From CAYJLW01 sp964370965 (GTDB lineage Bacteria > Actinomycetota > Acidimicrobiia > UBA2766): a DNA stretch of 64,000 nucleotides. This document shows positions 1 through 8,157 of the stretch, piece after piece. Below the pieces are notes generated by a model. The model worked only from the letters and a program-made list of their open reading frames with translations. It was not told the DNA's origin and searched no databases. The translations under genes and the position numbers were made by a program. The first letter of the stretch is position 1, and each line of letters begins with the position of its first letter. The stretch is from the NCBI GenBank assembly GCA_964370965.1, contig CAYJLW010000007.1, positions 27,190 through 91,189 on the forward strand, in the 5' to 3' direction.

Positions 1-1
1 A

Positions 2-838
2 CCGGACGGCGACCAGGGTCCCGGCCCCGGCCCCGCCCCGGAGGACCGCACGGATCGGCCCGCCCCGGGCGTCACCGTGGGGGGCCTCGGCGCTCCCCGC
101 CTGCCCCGGGCGGCCCCCGACCCGCTGCCCGGGCGTCGCTCCCCCGGCCCGGGCGCCCGGGGCCGCCTCGTCGCCGACCGCACCACCGACGCCGCAGGCC
201 CGCAGGCGGACGTCGCCGTGGGCGCCACGGCCCGGGCCGTGGCCGCCTCGGGCGCCGCCCGCCCCGGCCCCGAGCACGTCCGCACCGCGGTGCGCGAGCG
301 ACGCCACGCCCGCCTCGTGGTGTTCTGCGTCGACGCGTCGGGCTCCATGGGGGCCCGGGAACGCATGTCGCTCGCCAAAGGAGCCGTCCTCGACCTCCTT
401 GGCGACGTGTACGTGAAGAGGGACCGGGTGGCGCTGGTGACCTTCCGCGGCGACGGCGCGGAGGTCGTCCTCCCGCCCACGTCCGGCATCGACGTCGCCG
501 GCGCCCGCCTCGCCGACCTCCCCACGGGGGGGCGCACTCCCCTCGCCGCCGGCCTCCGGGCGGCATTGAAGGTGGCGCTCGCCCAGCGGGACACCCGCAC
601 CGCGCCGCTCCTCGTCGTCCTCACCGACGGCCGCCCCACCGCGGGCGTGGACCCCTGGGCCGAGGCCCTCGCCGCCGCCGCCGAGATCCGCCGCCACGGG
701 GTCCACGGCGTCTTCTGCGCGCTGCCGGCGGACGACCCGGCCCCTCTCGACGCCCTCGCCCGGACCGCGGGTGCCGAGGTGCGCCCCGTTCACGGAACCG
801 GCGGGATCCTCTCGGCGCTGCGGGGGGCATCGGGCTGA
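2..838 (+). CDS. Chelatase-type VWA domain protein (BchD/ChlD-like C-terminus), 5' partial
   Basis: The reading frame is open from the left edge, so the N-terminus lies outside the window. About 100 visible residues of Pro/Gly/Ala-rich linker precede a von Willebrand A domain. The MIDAS motif DASGS is clear, and TDGRPT and a TGGRTPLA segment match the C-terminal VWA domain of magnesium/cobalt-chelatase D subunits. In that family the AAA+ part drives metal insertion into a porphyrin or corrin ring and the VWA part binds the integrase subunit. The missing upstream part should carry the AAA+ module if this is a fused I/D subunit. A cobA-hemD gene 9 kb downstream makes a tetrapyrrole role plausible, but the exact metal is not determined here. 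Confidence 0.75.
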   Translation, partial: PDGDQGPGPGPAPEDRTDRPAPGVTVGGLGAPRLPRAAPDPLPGRRSPGPGARGRLVADRTTDAAGPQADVAVGATARAVAASGAARPGPEHVRTAVRERRHARLVVFCVDASGSMGARERMSLAKGAVLDLLGDVYVKRDRVALVTFRGDGAEVVLPPTSGIDVAGARLADLPTGGRTPLAAGLRAALKVALAQRDTRTAPLLVVLTDGRPTAGVDPWAEALAAAAEIRRHGVHGVFCALPADDPAPLDALARTAGAEVRPVHGTGGILSALRGASG

Positions 839-941
839 CGCACCCGGCGGCTGCCCGTGCCCCGGCGAGGTCCCCGGAGTCCTCCGAGTCCCCGGAGCCG
901 GACCGACCCGTTCGCAATCGCCGGAACGCACAAAGACCTTT

Positions 942-1037
942 CCTGTCTCTTTACACATTGTGGACAGGGAGTCACCAACGGGGCGGCGAACTCATGGGCG
1001 GCGTCATTGGGCTGGCGACCGAACCCACAATGGGAGG
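942..1037 (+). promoter_or_regulatory. Possible two-state 5' leader of the subtilase gene
   Basis: The roughly 200-base leader between the VWA gene and the subtilase can pair in two exclusive ways. CCTGTC (942-947) pairs with GACAGG (963-968). Alternatively CATTGTGG (956-963) pairs perfectly with CCACAATG (1025-1032), which abuts the Shine-Dalgarno GGGAGG at 1032-1037. I could not match it to a known riboswitch class. Whether it regulates anything is inference. Confidence 0.25.
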
Positions 1038-1042
1038 CTGGA

Positions 1043-4000
1043 ATGAACAGGGGTACGTGCTTCAGGCGTGCGCTCCCCCTCTTGGTGACTGCTCTCGTCT
1101 TCACCCTGCCGGGTGTCGACGCGGCAGGAGGCACACCGACGGGCGGCGGAAGTAGAGCGGCGGACGTGCGGGGCGCCTCGGGGCCCCGCAGCGGCGCAGG
1201 CGGCCGCGGCGGACGAGCAGCGGGCAACACGGCGGGCGACCGCCGCGACTTCACGGAGGAGTCCGGCAGTGGTGACGGCGTCCCCCGGCTCCTGGACACC
1301 TCCGGGGACGGCCTCACCGCAGATGACACCGGCCGGGTGATCGTGGAGCTCGACACGAGCGGCCCCGTGCGGCCAGAGGCGGCCCTCGACGGCGCCCAGG
1401 TGGCCGTCCAACGCAGCGACATCGCCGCCACCCAGGCGGCGCTCCGCAGCGACCTCGCGGGCACGGGAACCCGCGTCGTCCACACCTACAAGAGCCTCCC
1501 GTACGAGGCCGTGGAGGCATCTCCCCAGGCGCTGGCGAGGCTGCGGCGCTCCCCTCATGTGAAGGCCGTCCACCCCGACCGCCGTTTCCAGCCCGCCCTC
1601 GCGGAGAGCGTCCCCCTCGTGCAGGCACCCGACGCGTGGGCCGCGGGCTACGACGGCAGCGGCCAGACCGTGGCCATCCTGGACACCGGGGTCGAGAAGA
1701 ACCACCCCATGCTCACCGGCAAGGTCGTCGAGGAGGCCTGCTACGCCACGGGCCAGCGCTGGAACAGCGCCCTGGAGAGCCTCCTCTACTACACCTACGG
1801 CTGGCCGGAACCGTCGGAGAACCCGGGCTGCCCGAACGGCACGAAGACCCAGCAGGGTGACGGGTCGGCGCGCAAGTGCGCCTACGACTCGGGCTGCTTC
1901 CACGGCACGCACGTGGCGGGCATCGCTGCCGGCGACGGCGCCTCCTACGACGGTGTCGCCCGGGGGGCGAACATCATCGCCGTCAACGTCTTCGGCCTCT
2001 CCAAGAACGACTTCTACTGCGGGGCTCTCTTCTGGCCGGACGTGCAGTGCGCCTTCGCCTTGGAGAGCGACATCCTCGCCGGCATGGAGAAGGTCTACGA
2101 GCTCCGGAGCACCTACTCGATCGCGGCGCTGAACCTCAGCCTGGGCGGCCAGGGCTACACCACGTTCTGCGACAGCGACCCCCTGAAGCCCGCGGTCGAC
2201 AACCTCCGTGGCGCGGGGATCGCCACCGTGGTCGCCACCGGCAACAACGGCGGGCTCGGGATGTCCACGCCGGCATGCATATCGACCACGGTGAGCGTGG
2301 GCGCCACCACGAAGGACGACTGGGTCGCCGACTACTCGAACTTCACGCCCATGACGTCGTTGTTCGCCCCCGGTTCCGACGTGCTCTCCAGCTACCCGGA
2401 CCTCACCGACGGCTTCGCCAGCGGCACGTCCATGGCCACCCCCCACGTCACCGGCGCCTGGGCCGTGATCAAACAGCAGTACCCCACGGCGTCGGTCGAC
2501 GAGATCCTGGCGGCGCTGCGCTCCACCGGCAAGCCGATCCGCCGGGAGTTCACCCCCGTCACCAAGAACCGCATCCGCATCGCGGACGCCATGGAGGAGA
2601 TGGGAGCGGCGAACCACCGGCCTGTGGCCGGGCGTGACCAGGTGAACGCCCCGGACAACAACTCCACACCCGTCACCGTCGACGTCCTCGCGAACGACAG
2701 CGACCCCGAGGGCGACCCCTTCACCATCACGTCGCACACGCAGGCGACCCTGGGCGAGGTCGTCTGCAGCACGACCTCCTGCACGTACACCCCGTACGCC
2801 GGCTTCGGGGCGGTGACCGACGGGTTCTCCTACACGGTGACGGACTCGGTCACGGGCCGCACGGCCACCGGTGACGCCCTCGTCGACCTCCCCGGCACTC
2901 TCTGCGAATGGGACGAGGACGGCGTCACCCTCCAGGTCGGCACGGGAGACAACTCCCTGAGCGCGAACGTCGACCGCATGGGCTACGTCATCGGCGCCAC
3001 CTACGACCCGCCCGGGTCGCTGGAGTACGGCTACACGGAACCGGACTACCCGTACGTGGGTGTGAACCTCCTGGGCGACTGCGGCCTCGTGGACGCCACC
3101 GAGGTCTCCGCCACGGCCGACACGCTCGTGAGCACGGCCCAGGTCGCTCCCGGCCTCGACGTCGAGCTCACCCAGCAGGTGTCCCAGTCCGGGGGCGAGG
3201 CGCTCCTCACGCGCACGTACGTGATGACGAACAACGGCCCGGATCCCCGCACCGTGCACGTCTCGCGCTCCCGGGTCGACAACGACTCCGACGACGAGAG
3301 TGCCGGGGCCGCCTCCCCGGACGGGAGCGTGCTCTACACGTACAACGGGTCCTCCCCGAGCGTGTACATGGCGTACGAGTCCGCCCTCGACGGGGACCCC
3401 ACCCCCGACCGCTGGACGATCGGGATGCCGTTCTGGGCGGCGGGTGAGACCGGTGTCACGGACGACGAGAACGCCACGGTGATGAACGACACCGACGGCG
3501 ACCTCGTCGTGGACGAGACCGGCCACTTCACCCTGGCCCAGACGCACTCCCCCACGATCGCGCCGGGCGCCTCCAGGACCCTCACGTTCGTGACCCGCTT
3601 CGGCGCCTTCGGGGAAGCCACGGGGCGCGTGCAGTTCGCCGCCCAGACCCGCGACGTCGACGAGGCCGCCGGCACTGCCACCGTCGACGTCACCCGCATC
3701 GGAGGCAGCTCCGGCGCCGCGTCCGTGGACTACGCCACCAGCGACGCCACGGCCACCGCCGGCGACGACTACACGTCCACGTCGGGCACGCTGAGCTGGG
3801 CGTCGGGCGACACCGCCACCCAAACCGTCACAGTCCCCGTCACCGCCGACGGCACCGCGGAGGGGCCCGAGGCCTTCGAGCTCACCCTCTCCAACGCCGT
3901 AGGCGCCACGCTGGGCACGGCAGATGGCGCCGTCGTCACGATCGACGACACGGCGCCACCCTCACCGGGGGTGATCTCCCTCGCCACAGACACCCTCACA

Positions 4001-5362
4001 GTGGGCGAGGGCGACACGGTCAACATCGACGTCGTGCGCACGGGCGGGTCGGCGGGGCCGGCGTCGGTGGTGTTCCAGAACACCCTCGACACCGCCTCCT
4101 ACAGCGACTACCAGGACACCCAGGGCCAGCTCTCCTGGGCCGACGGCGATGTCGCGCCGAAGACGATCAGCTTCGACGTCGACACCGACTTCCGTGACGA
4201 GACCGACGAGACCCTCAACGTGGTCCTGGGGACCGCCAAGGGCGCCACTCTCGGCACCCCGGCCCTGGCCACCGTCACGGTCACCGACACCACGCCACCC
4301 GCCACCGCCGGGGAGCTCAGCGTGTCCGAGGCAACGGACGTCGACGAAGAGGCCGGCGTCGCCAACGTCGTCGTGTCCCGTGTCGGGGGCAGCGAGGGCG
4401 AGGTGCATGTCACCTACGACACGTACGCCTCCACGGCGGCCTCGTGGCTGGACTACACGCCGACCACGGGCACGCTGAGCTGGGCCGACGGCGACGGCGC
4501 GGCGAAGACGATCAGCGTCCCGCTCCTCGACGACACCGCACAGGAGTCCACCGAGTACTTCGTGGTGAACTTCTGGGACTTCAACGTCCTCATGGCCGAC
4601 AGCACGTACGCCACGCAGGTGAACATCCTCGACGAGGACCAGCCCGGCAAGGTCCGCCTCACCGCCACGACGGCGACGGTGGACGAGACCGCCGGCACTG
4701 CCACCGTCTCCGCGGAGCGCGTCGAGGGCGACGTGGGAGCCGCGACCGTGAACTACGCCACCGCCAACGGCTCGGCCACCGCGGGCGCCGACTACACGGC
4801 GTCCTCCGGGACCCTGTCCTGGGCCGACGGCGAGGACGGCCTGAAGACCTTCACCGTCCCCATCCTCGACGACACCACCGGGGAGATCGACGAGACGTTC
4901 ACGGTCTCGCTCTCCGGCGCCACAGGGGCGTCCCTGTCGACCCCGTCCTCAGAAACGGTCACGATCGTCGACGACGACCCCACCTACGACCAGGCGTCCC
5001 TCACCTTCGGCGGGGCCCTCACCTACACCAACAGCGCCACCCTCAACAGCGGGAACCTCACCGTCTCCACGAGCGGCGGCGCCGTCACGTCAGTTGCGGG
5101 CGCCGGCACCCTGCCCGGCACGAACGGGGGCGACGCCACCGTGAGCTTCGCCGTGAACCGCTTCCTGTGGTTCCCGATCTACCTGGGCAGCGTCAACGTG
5201 TCAGACCCCGGCGCCGCCTTCGCCCAGAACACCGTCGTCCTCTTCGGCTCGGTCACCTCACCAGGCGCCGGCCAGGCCACGAGTACGAACACCTGGTTCC
5301 GTTTCGAGAACTGGCAGTTCAAGGTCTACACGCTCACCTGGACCGTCACCGACGGCGGCTGA
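1043..5362 (+). CDS. Secreted subtilisin-like (S8) serine protease with four Calx-beta domains
   Basis: This encodes 1439 residues. I chose the ATG at 1043 because GGGAGG lies 5-6 nt upstream and a signal peptide follows (residues 1 to about 28, ending VDA). A propeptide-like region precedes the catalytic domain: Asp214 in VAILDTGV, His287 in HGTHVAG and Ser463 in GTSMATPHVTG, so the triad is intact. A Cadherin-like/Big segment with VLANDSDPEGD follows around residue 550. Four Calx-beta repeats of about 110 residues span roughly 860-1312, each with the YxTxxxTATAGxDYT-type pattern. The last 120 residues form a module that recurs in the PKD protein at 51734-55198. It is likely exported and attached or released outside the cell. 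The substrate is unknown. Confidence 0.92.
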   Translation: MNRGTCFRRALPLLVTALVFTLPGVDAAGGTPTGGGSRAADVRGASGPRSGAGGRGGRAAGNTAGDRRDFTEESGSGDGVPRLLDTSGDGLTADDTGRVIVELDTSGPVRPEAALDGAQVAVQRSDIAATQAALRSDLAGTGTRVVHTYKSLPYEAVEASPQALARLRRSPHVKAVHPDRRFQPALAESVPLVQAPDAWAAGYDGSGQTVAILDTGVEKNHPMLTGKVVEEACYATGQRWNSALESLLYYTYGWPEPSENPGCPNGTKTQQGDGSARKCAYDSGCFHGTHVAGIAAGDGASYDGVARGANIIAVNVFGLSKNDFYCGALFWPDVQCAFALESDILAGMEKVYELRSTYSIAALNLSLGGQGYTTFCDSDPLKPAVDNLRGAGIATVVATGNNGGLGMSTPACISTTVSVGATTKDDWVADYSNFTPMTSLFAPGSDVLSSYPDLTDGFASGTSMATPHVTGAWAVIKQQYPTASVDEILAALRSTGKPIRREFTPVTKNRIRIADAMEEMGAANHRPVAGRDQVNAPDNNSTPVTVDVLANDSDPEGDPFTITSHTQATLGEVVCSTTSCTYTPYAGFGAVTDGFSYTVTDSVTGRTATGDALVDLPGTLCEWDEDGVTLQVGTGDNSLSANVDRMGYVIGATYDPPGSLEYGYTEPDYPYVGVNLLGDCGLVDATEVSATADTLVSTAQVAPGLDVELTQQVSQSGGEALLTRTYVMTNNGPDPRTVHVSRSRVDNDSDDESAGAASPDGSVLYTYNGSSPSVYMAYESALDGDPTPDRWTIGMPFWAAGETGVTDDENATVMNDTDGDLVVDETGHFTLAQTHSPTIAPGASRTLTFVTRFGAFGEATGRVQFAAQTRDVDEAAGTATVDVTRIGGSSGAASVDYATSDATATAGDDYTSTSGTLSWASGDTATQTVTVPVTADGTAEGPEAFELTLSNAVGATLGTADGAVVTIDDTAPPSPGVISLATDTLTVGEGDTVNIDVVRTGGSAGPASVVFQNTLDTASYSDYQDTQGQLSWADGDVAPKTISFDVDTDFRDETDETLNVVLGTAKGATLGTPALATVTVTDTTPPATAGELSVSEATDVDEEAGVANVVVSRVGGSEGEVHVTYDTYASTAASWLDYTPTTGTLSWADGDGAAKTISVPLLDDTAQESTEYFVVNFWDFNVLMADSTYATQVNILDEDQPGKVRLTATTATVDETAGTATVSAERVEGDVGAATVNYATANGSATAGADYTASSGTLSWADGEDGLKTFTVPILDDTTGEIDETFTVSLSGATGASLSTPSSETVTIVDDDPTYDQASLTFGGALTYTNSATLNSGNLTVSTSGGAVTSVAGAGTLPGTNGGDATVSFAVNRFLWFPIYLGSVNVSDPGAAFAQNTVVLFGSVTSPGAGQATSTNTWFRFENWQFKVYTLTWTVTDGG

Positions 5363-5367
5363 ACCCC

Positions 5368-5393
5368 AGAGGGGGGGCCGGCGCCCCCCCTCT
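5368..5393. terminator. Bidirectional terminator hairpin
   Basis: AGAGGGGGGGC (5368-5378) pairs perfectly with GCCCCCCCTCT (5383-5393) around a 4-nt loop. It lies 5 bases after the subtilase stop and before the convergent nitronate monooxygenase gene, so it can serve both strands. There is no strong U-tract. Confidence 0.6.
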
Positions 5394-5504
5394 GACTCCC
5401 CCCCGGAACCGGGCCCACGTGCCGCCAGACCGCGGTTCCTGCGACGGGGACCGCGTCCGACCCGATCCGTCAGACAGACCGTCGCCGGGGGCCGGCGCAC
5501 GGGT

Positions 5505-6476
5505 TCAGGCCTGGACGAAGCCTCCGGCGCGGGCGAGGGCGGCCTCGGCCTCGGCGACCATCTGGCGGACGACGTCGCCTGCCGGCGTGAGAGCGTCGAT
5601 GGCTCCGGCGCCCTGGCCCGTGGGGTAGCACTCCTTGGCCGGATCGACGTCGTCGGCCTCGTCGCCGAGGGCGAGATGCATGGCGCCGTCCTGGACGGAG
5701 CGCATGACCTGCATCGGGAAGGCCTGGAGCTCGTCGGGGTGCTCCTCGAAGAAGCGGGTGTACTCGTTGCGGATCGCCCGCATGGTCTTGCCCGTGTAGG
5801 CCCTCGTGATGGCGGTGCCGTCCTCGGCCGCCCGCAGGATCGCGTCCTTGAAGCCGGGCGCCGTGCGGGCCTCGGGCGTGGCGACGAAGCGGGTGCCGAT
5901 CCAGACGCCGTCGGCGCCGAGGGCGAGGGCGGCGGCGAGACCGCGGCCGTCGAAGATCCCCCCGGCGGCGACCACGGGCACCCGGTCGCCGACTGCGTCC
6001 ACGATCTGGGGGACGAGGGGCATGGTGGCGACGAGGCCCGTGTGGCCCCCGGCTTCCGTGCCCTGGGCGACCACGACGTCACAGCCCTCGTCGACCGCCC
6101 GCTGGGCGTGGCGGACCTTGCCGCACATGTTCACGACGAGTACCCCGTTGCGGTGGCAGACGTCGATCACGTCCGACGGCACTCCCAGACCGGCGACGAA
6201 GACGCTCATCCCCTCGGCGATGCCCGACTCCACGAGGGGGACGACGTCGCCCCCGAGGGGCGTGAGGAGGTCGATGCCGAAAGGCTTGTCGGTGAGCGCC
6301 CGGGTGGCCCGGATCTCCTTGACCATCTGTTCGCCCGGCATCGTGGCGGCACCGAGGCAGCCGAATCCACCCGCCTCGGACACGGCCGCCGTGAGCTGGT
6401 GGTAGGACACCCCACCCATGCCCGCGAGCATGACGGGGTGCTCGATGCCGAGGATCTCCGTGAGTCGTGTCCGCAT
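5505..6476 (-). CDS. Nitronate monooxygenase / 2-nitropropane dioxygenase family FMN enzyme
   Basis: The product has 323 residues. The start is the ATG at 6476 (MRTRLTEILG): the family N-terminus with its IEHPVMLAGMGG begins there, and a TAGACT box sits 7 nt upstream. FMN-barrel motifs are visible: AQGTEAGGHTG (phosphate and flavin contacts, with the family His) and AAGGIFDGRGLAAALALGAD followed by GVWIGTRF. These enzymes oxidise alkyl nitronates, but many actinobacterial members have unproven substrates and some act as enoyl-reductase-like flavoproteins. It is the last of three minus-strand genes, after an ATC-hydrolase homologue, and a TTGAC-type palindrome overlaps its promoter. Confidence 0.88.
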   Translation of the reverse strand: MRTRLTEILGIEHPVMLAGMGGVSYHQLTAAVSEAGGFGCLGAATMPGEQMVKEIRATRALTDKPFGIDLLTPLGGDVVPLVESGIAEGMSVFVAGLGVPSDVIDVCHRNGVLVVNMCGKVRHAQRAVDEGCDVVVAQGTEAGGHTGLVATMPLVPQIVDAVGDRVPVVAAGGIFDGRGLAAALALGADGVWIGTRFVATPEARTAPGFKDAILRAAEDGTAITRAYTGKTMRAIRNEYTRFFEEHPDELQAFPMQVMRSVQDGAMHLALGDEADDVDPAKECYPTGQGAGAIDALTPAGDVVRQMVAEAEAALARAGGFVQA

Positions 6477-6483
6477 GCCGGCG

Positions 6484-6489
6484 AGTCTA
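6484..6489 (-). promoter_or_regulatory. -10 box, leaderless promoter of nitronate monooxygenase gene
   Basis: On the minus strand TAGACT is followed by 7 nt and then the ATG at 6476. No Shine-Dalgarno is present. The pattern recurs before seven other genes in this window. Confidence 0.5.
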
Positions 6490-6490
6490 A

Positions 6491-6506
6491 TTGACACGCG
6501 GGTCAA
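6491..6506. promoter_or_regulatory. Operator-like palindrome TTGAC-N6-GTCAA
   Basis: TTGACACGCGGGTCAA is palindromic except for its inner positions. It overlaps the stop codon of the ATC-hydrolase gene and lies immediately upstream of the -10 box of the nitronate monooxygenase gene. It closely resembles the perfect palindrome at 43467-43484. A TetR-family repressor site is the likeliest reading; no such regulator is encoded in the window. Confidence 0.4.
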
Positions 6507-7195
6507 CAAGCCACCCCGGGGCCGGTCCCCGGGAGGGTGAAGCGGAAGTCGCAGCGGGGGGCGCCGGAGGCGATCGTGGTCGTGCGGGAGAACTCCACGA
6601 GCACGTCCTCCCGAGCGAAGTGGACGGCGTCGGCGGCGCAGAACGCCCCTGCCAGCTCCGGCTGGCCCAGCTCCCGGAGGATCTCGGCGAAACGACACGC
6701 AGTGACGTCGAAACCGGCGGAGCCGTCCTCGACCTCGACGTCTTCGGCGACCTCGGCGTTGAAGAACCGGGACACCACACCGCGCAGAAACCGCTCCCGC
6801 TGGGCCCGGGACGCGCCGCGCCAGGCCACCGGGTCCAGGGGGGGGACGAGAGTGGCGACGAAGAGCGCCCCGGACTCCGTGACGACCTCCCCGGCGACGT
6901 CCGCCGCCTCCTCGCCCGAGAGTCCGAGGGTCTCGCGCAAGACGGCATCCAGGACGACGACAGCGCGGAGCTGGCGGCGCGAGAGGCGCTCACGACGCTC
7001 CGGCCAACCCGCCGCCGGTACCCGCCGCAGCGGATCGGCGACGACGCTGCGCCACACGAGGGCGAGGGCGGCACGCGCCGCCCGGCGCCCGCCCAGGCGG
7101 CGCCGCAGCACACGCAGCGCCACCGGGAGGCCGTGGCGGAGCTCGAAACGGACGAGGTCCCGGGGGCGCAGGGGGCCGACCTCGGGGAGACCCAC
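6503..7195 (-). CDS. L-2-amino-thiazoline-4-carboxylic acid hydrolase (ATC hydrolase) family protein
   Basis: The product has 230 residues from a GTG start at 7195. The C-terminal half shows the family signature: a conserved Cys in FDVTACRFAEILRELGQPEL, a second Cys in AFCAADAV, and IASGAPRCDFRF near the end. In characterised Pseudomonas the family hydrolyses L-ATC to cysteine precursors, but most homologues are uncharacterised. The N-terminal 100 residues are Arg-rich and helical. It starts 1 nt past the stop of the small membrane protein gene upstream, so the two are probably co-transcribed. The gene for nitronate monooxygenase follows after 26 nt. Confidence 0.65.
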   Translation of the reverse strand: MGLPEVGPLRPRDLVRFELRHGLPVALRVLRRRLGGRRAARAALALVWRSVVADPLRRVPAAGWPERRERLSRRQLRAVVVLDAVLRETLGLSGEEAADVAGEVVTESGALFVATLVPPLDPVAWRGASRAQRERFLRGVVSRFFNAEVAEDVEVEDGSAGFDVTACRFAEILRELGQPELAGAFCAADAVHFAREDVLVEFSRTTTIASGAPRCDFRFTLPGTGPGVAC

Positions 7196-7196
7196 C

Positions 7197-7502
7197 TCAG
7201 CGGGCCCCGCCGGCGTCGTCGGCCCCGTCGCCCTCAGCGGCGAGGAGCCGGGGCAGGTACTCCGTGACGGCGAGGTAGACGGCGAGGCCGCCCGTGGTGA
7301 TCCACACCTCCGTGCCGTAGGCCCGCCGCGCCATCATGAGGTCGTGGGGGACGTCGGCCGCCGCCCCCCAGAGCGGCCCCACCTTCCCGGACTCCGGCTT
7401 CAGGACGAAGAAGAGCTGGTACGCGCCGTAGAGCAGGTTCGAGACGAAGTTACCCACGATCAGCCAGTGCAGGACCCGCAGTCCCAACGGCAGTCTCCTC
7501 AT
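7197..7502 (-). CDS. Small membrane protein, unknown function
   Basis: This is a 101-residue protein. The ATG at 7502 is preferred because GGAGG lies 7 nt upstream; a longer frame has no such site. Two hydrophobic stretches are visible, about residues 8-33 (VLHWLIVGNFVSNLLYGAYQ) and 68-88 (TTGGLAVYLAVTEYL), so it is probably a two-pass inner-membrane protein. I recognise no family. It heads a three-gene minus-strand cluster with the ATC-hydrolase and nitronate monooxygenase homologues and is divergent from the redoxin gene. Confidence 0.6.
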   Translation of the reverse strand: MRRLPLGLRVLHWLIVGNFVSNLLYGAYQLFFVLKPESGKVGPLWGAAADVPHDLMMARRAYGTEVWITTGGLAVYLAVTEYLPRLLAAEGDGADDAGGAR

Positions 7503-7534
7503 CGTGCGACCCTCCTGTAGCGCCAGAGGCACCA

Positions 7535-7540
7535 TACAAT
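7535..7540 (+). promoter_or_regulatory. -10 box, leaderless promoter of redoxin gene
   Basis: TACAAT is followed by 6 nt and then the ATG at 7547, with no Shine-Dalgarno, so transcription should begin at or next to the start codon. Confidence 0.5.
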
Positions 7541-7546
7541 GCCGAC

Positions 7547-8005
7547 ATGCCTCTCGACATCGGCACGCCGGCCCCCGAGGTGGACCTCCCCGTCGGTGCT
7601 CCCGGCGAAGCCGCCCTCCTGGCCTTCTTCAAGATGTCCTGTCCCACATGCATGCTGTCCTTCCCCGTCTGGGGGGAACTCGCCCGCAGGTACGGCGACG
7701 CCGTCGCGGTGGTCGCCGTGTCCCAGGACCCCCTGCCCGGCGCCCGGGAGTGGCTCGACGACCACGGATTCCCCGGACCCGTCCTCGACGACTCCGGCGC
7801 CTACCCCGTCTCCGACGCCTACGACGTCCGCACCGTCCCCACGCTCGTCCTCGTCGGCAGCGACGGTCGCGTCGCTGCTCTGAGCGAGGGTTGGTCCCGC
7901 GACGAAGCCAACGAGTGGGCGGTTCGCCTCGGCGACCTCGCCGGGCGCGACACGGCCCCCGTGAGCACCACGGGCGACGGCCTCCCCCCCTTCAAGCCCG
8001 GGTGA
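7547..8005 (+). CDS. Thioredoxin-fold redoxin (TlpA/AhpC-TSA-like)
   Basis: The product has 152 residues. It carries the redox motif CPTC within FFKMSCPTCMLSFP, at the position expected after the first beta strand. The cis-Pro segment RTVPTLVLVG follows at about residue 100. There is no signal peptide or membrane anchor, so it is probably cytoplasmic, unlike typical TlpA. The family performs thiol-disulphide exchange or peroxide reduction; the CxxC favours a thioredoxin-like role over a one-Cys peroxiredoxin. It stands alone, with its own leaderless promoter. Confidence 0.8.
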   Translation: MPLDIGTPAPEVDLPVGAPGEAALLAFFKMSCPTCMLSFPVWGELARRYGDAVAVVAVSQDPLPGAREWLDDHGFPGPVLDDSGAYPVSDAYDVRTVPTLVLVGSDGRVAALSEGWSRDEANEWAVRLGDLAGRDTAPVSTTGDGLPPFKPG

Positions 8006-8157
8006 GGCTCCCGCAACCGCTCAGGTTGAGCGGGCCCACACGTCGAGCGGGCACAAGGTCCCCGTCGAGGACCCTCCACGTGAACGGCGCGCCGCCCCAC
8101 GTGTGTCCGGCGCGGCGCAACCGCCCCTCACGCCACCTGTCCCCCCCGCACGAGGCC

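Noticed and set aside
901..1042. Cyclic-di-GMP (GEMM) riboswitch before the subtilase
   Set aside because: ACGCACAAAG resembles part of the motif, but the conserved GGGACGCAAAGC and tetraloop receptor parts are missing.
1004..3823. Long open frame on the minus strand opposite the subtilase
   Set aside because: It is an Arg/Gly/Val-rich antisense frame caused by GC-rich codons; the plus strand encodes a clear protease.
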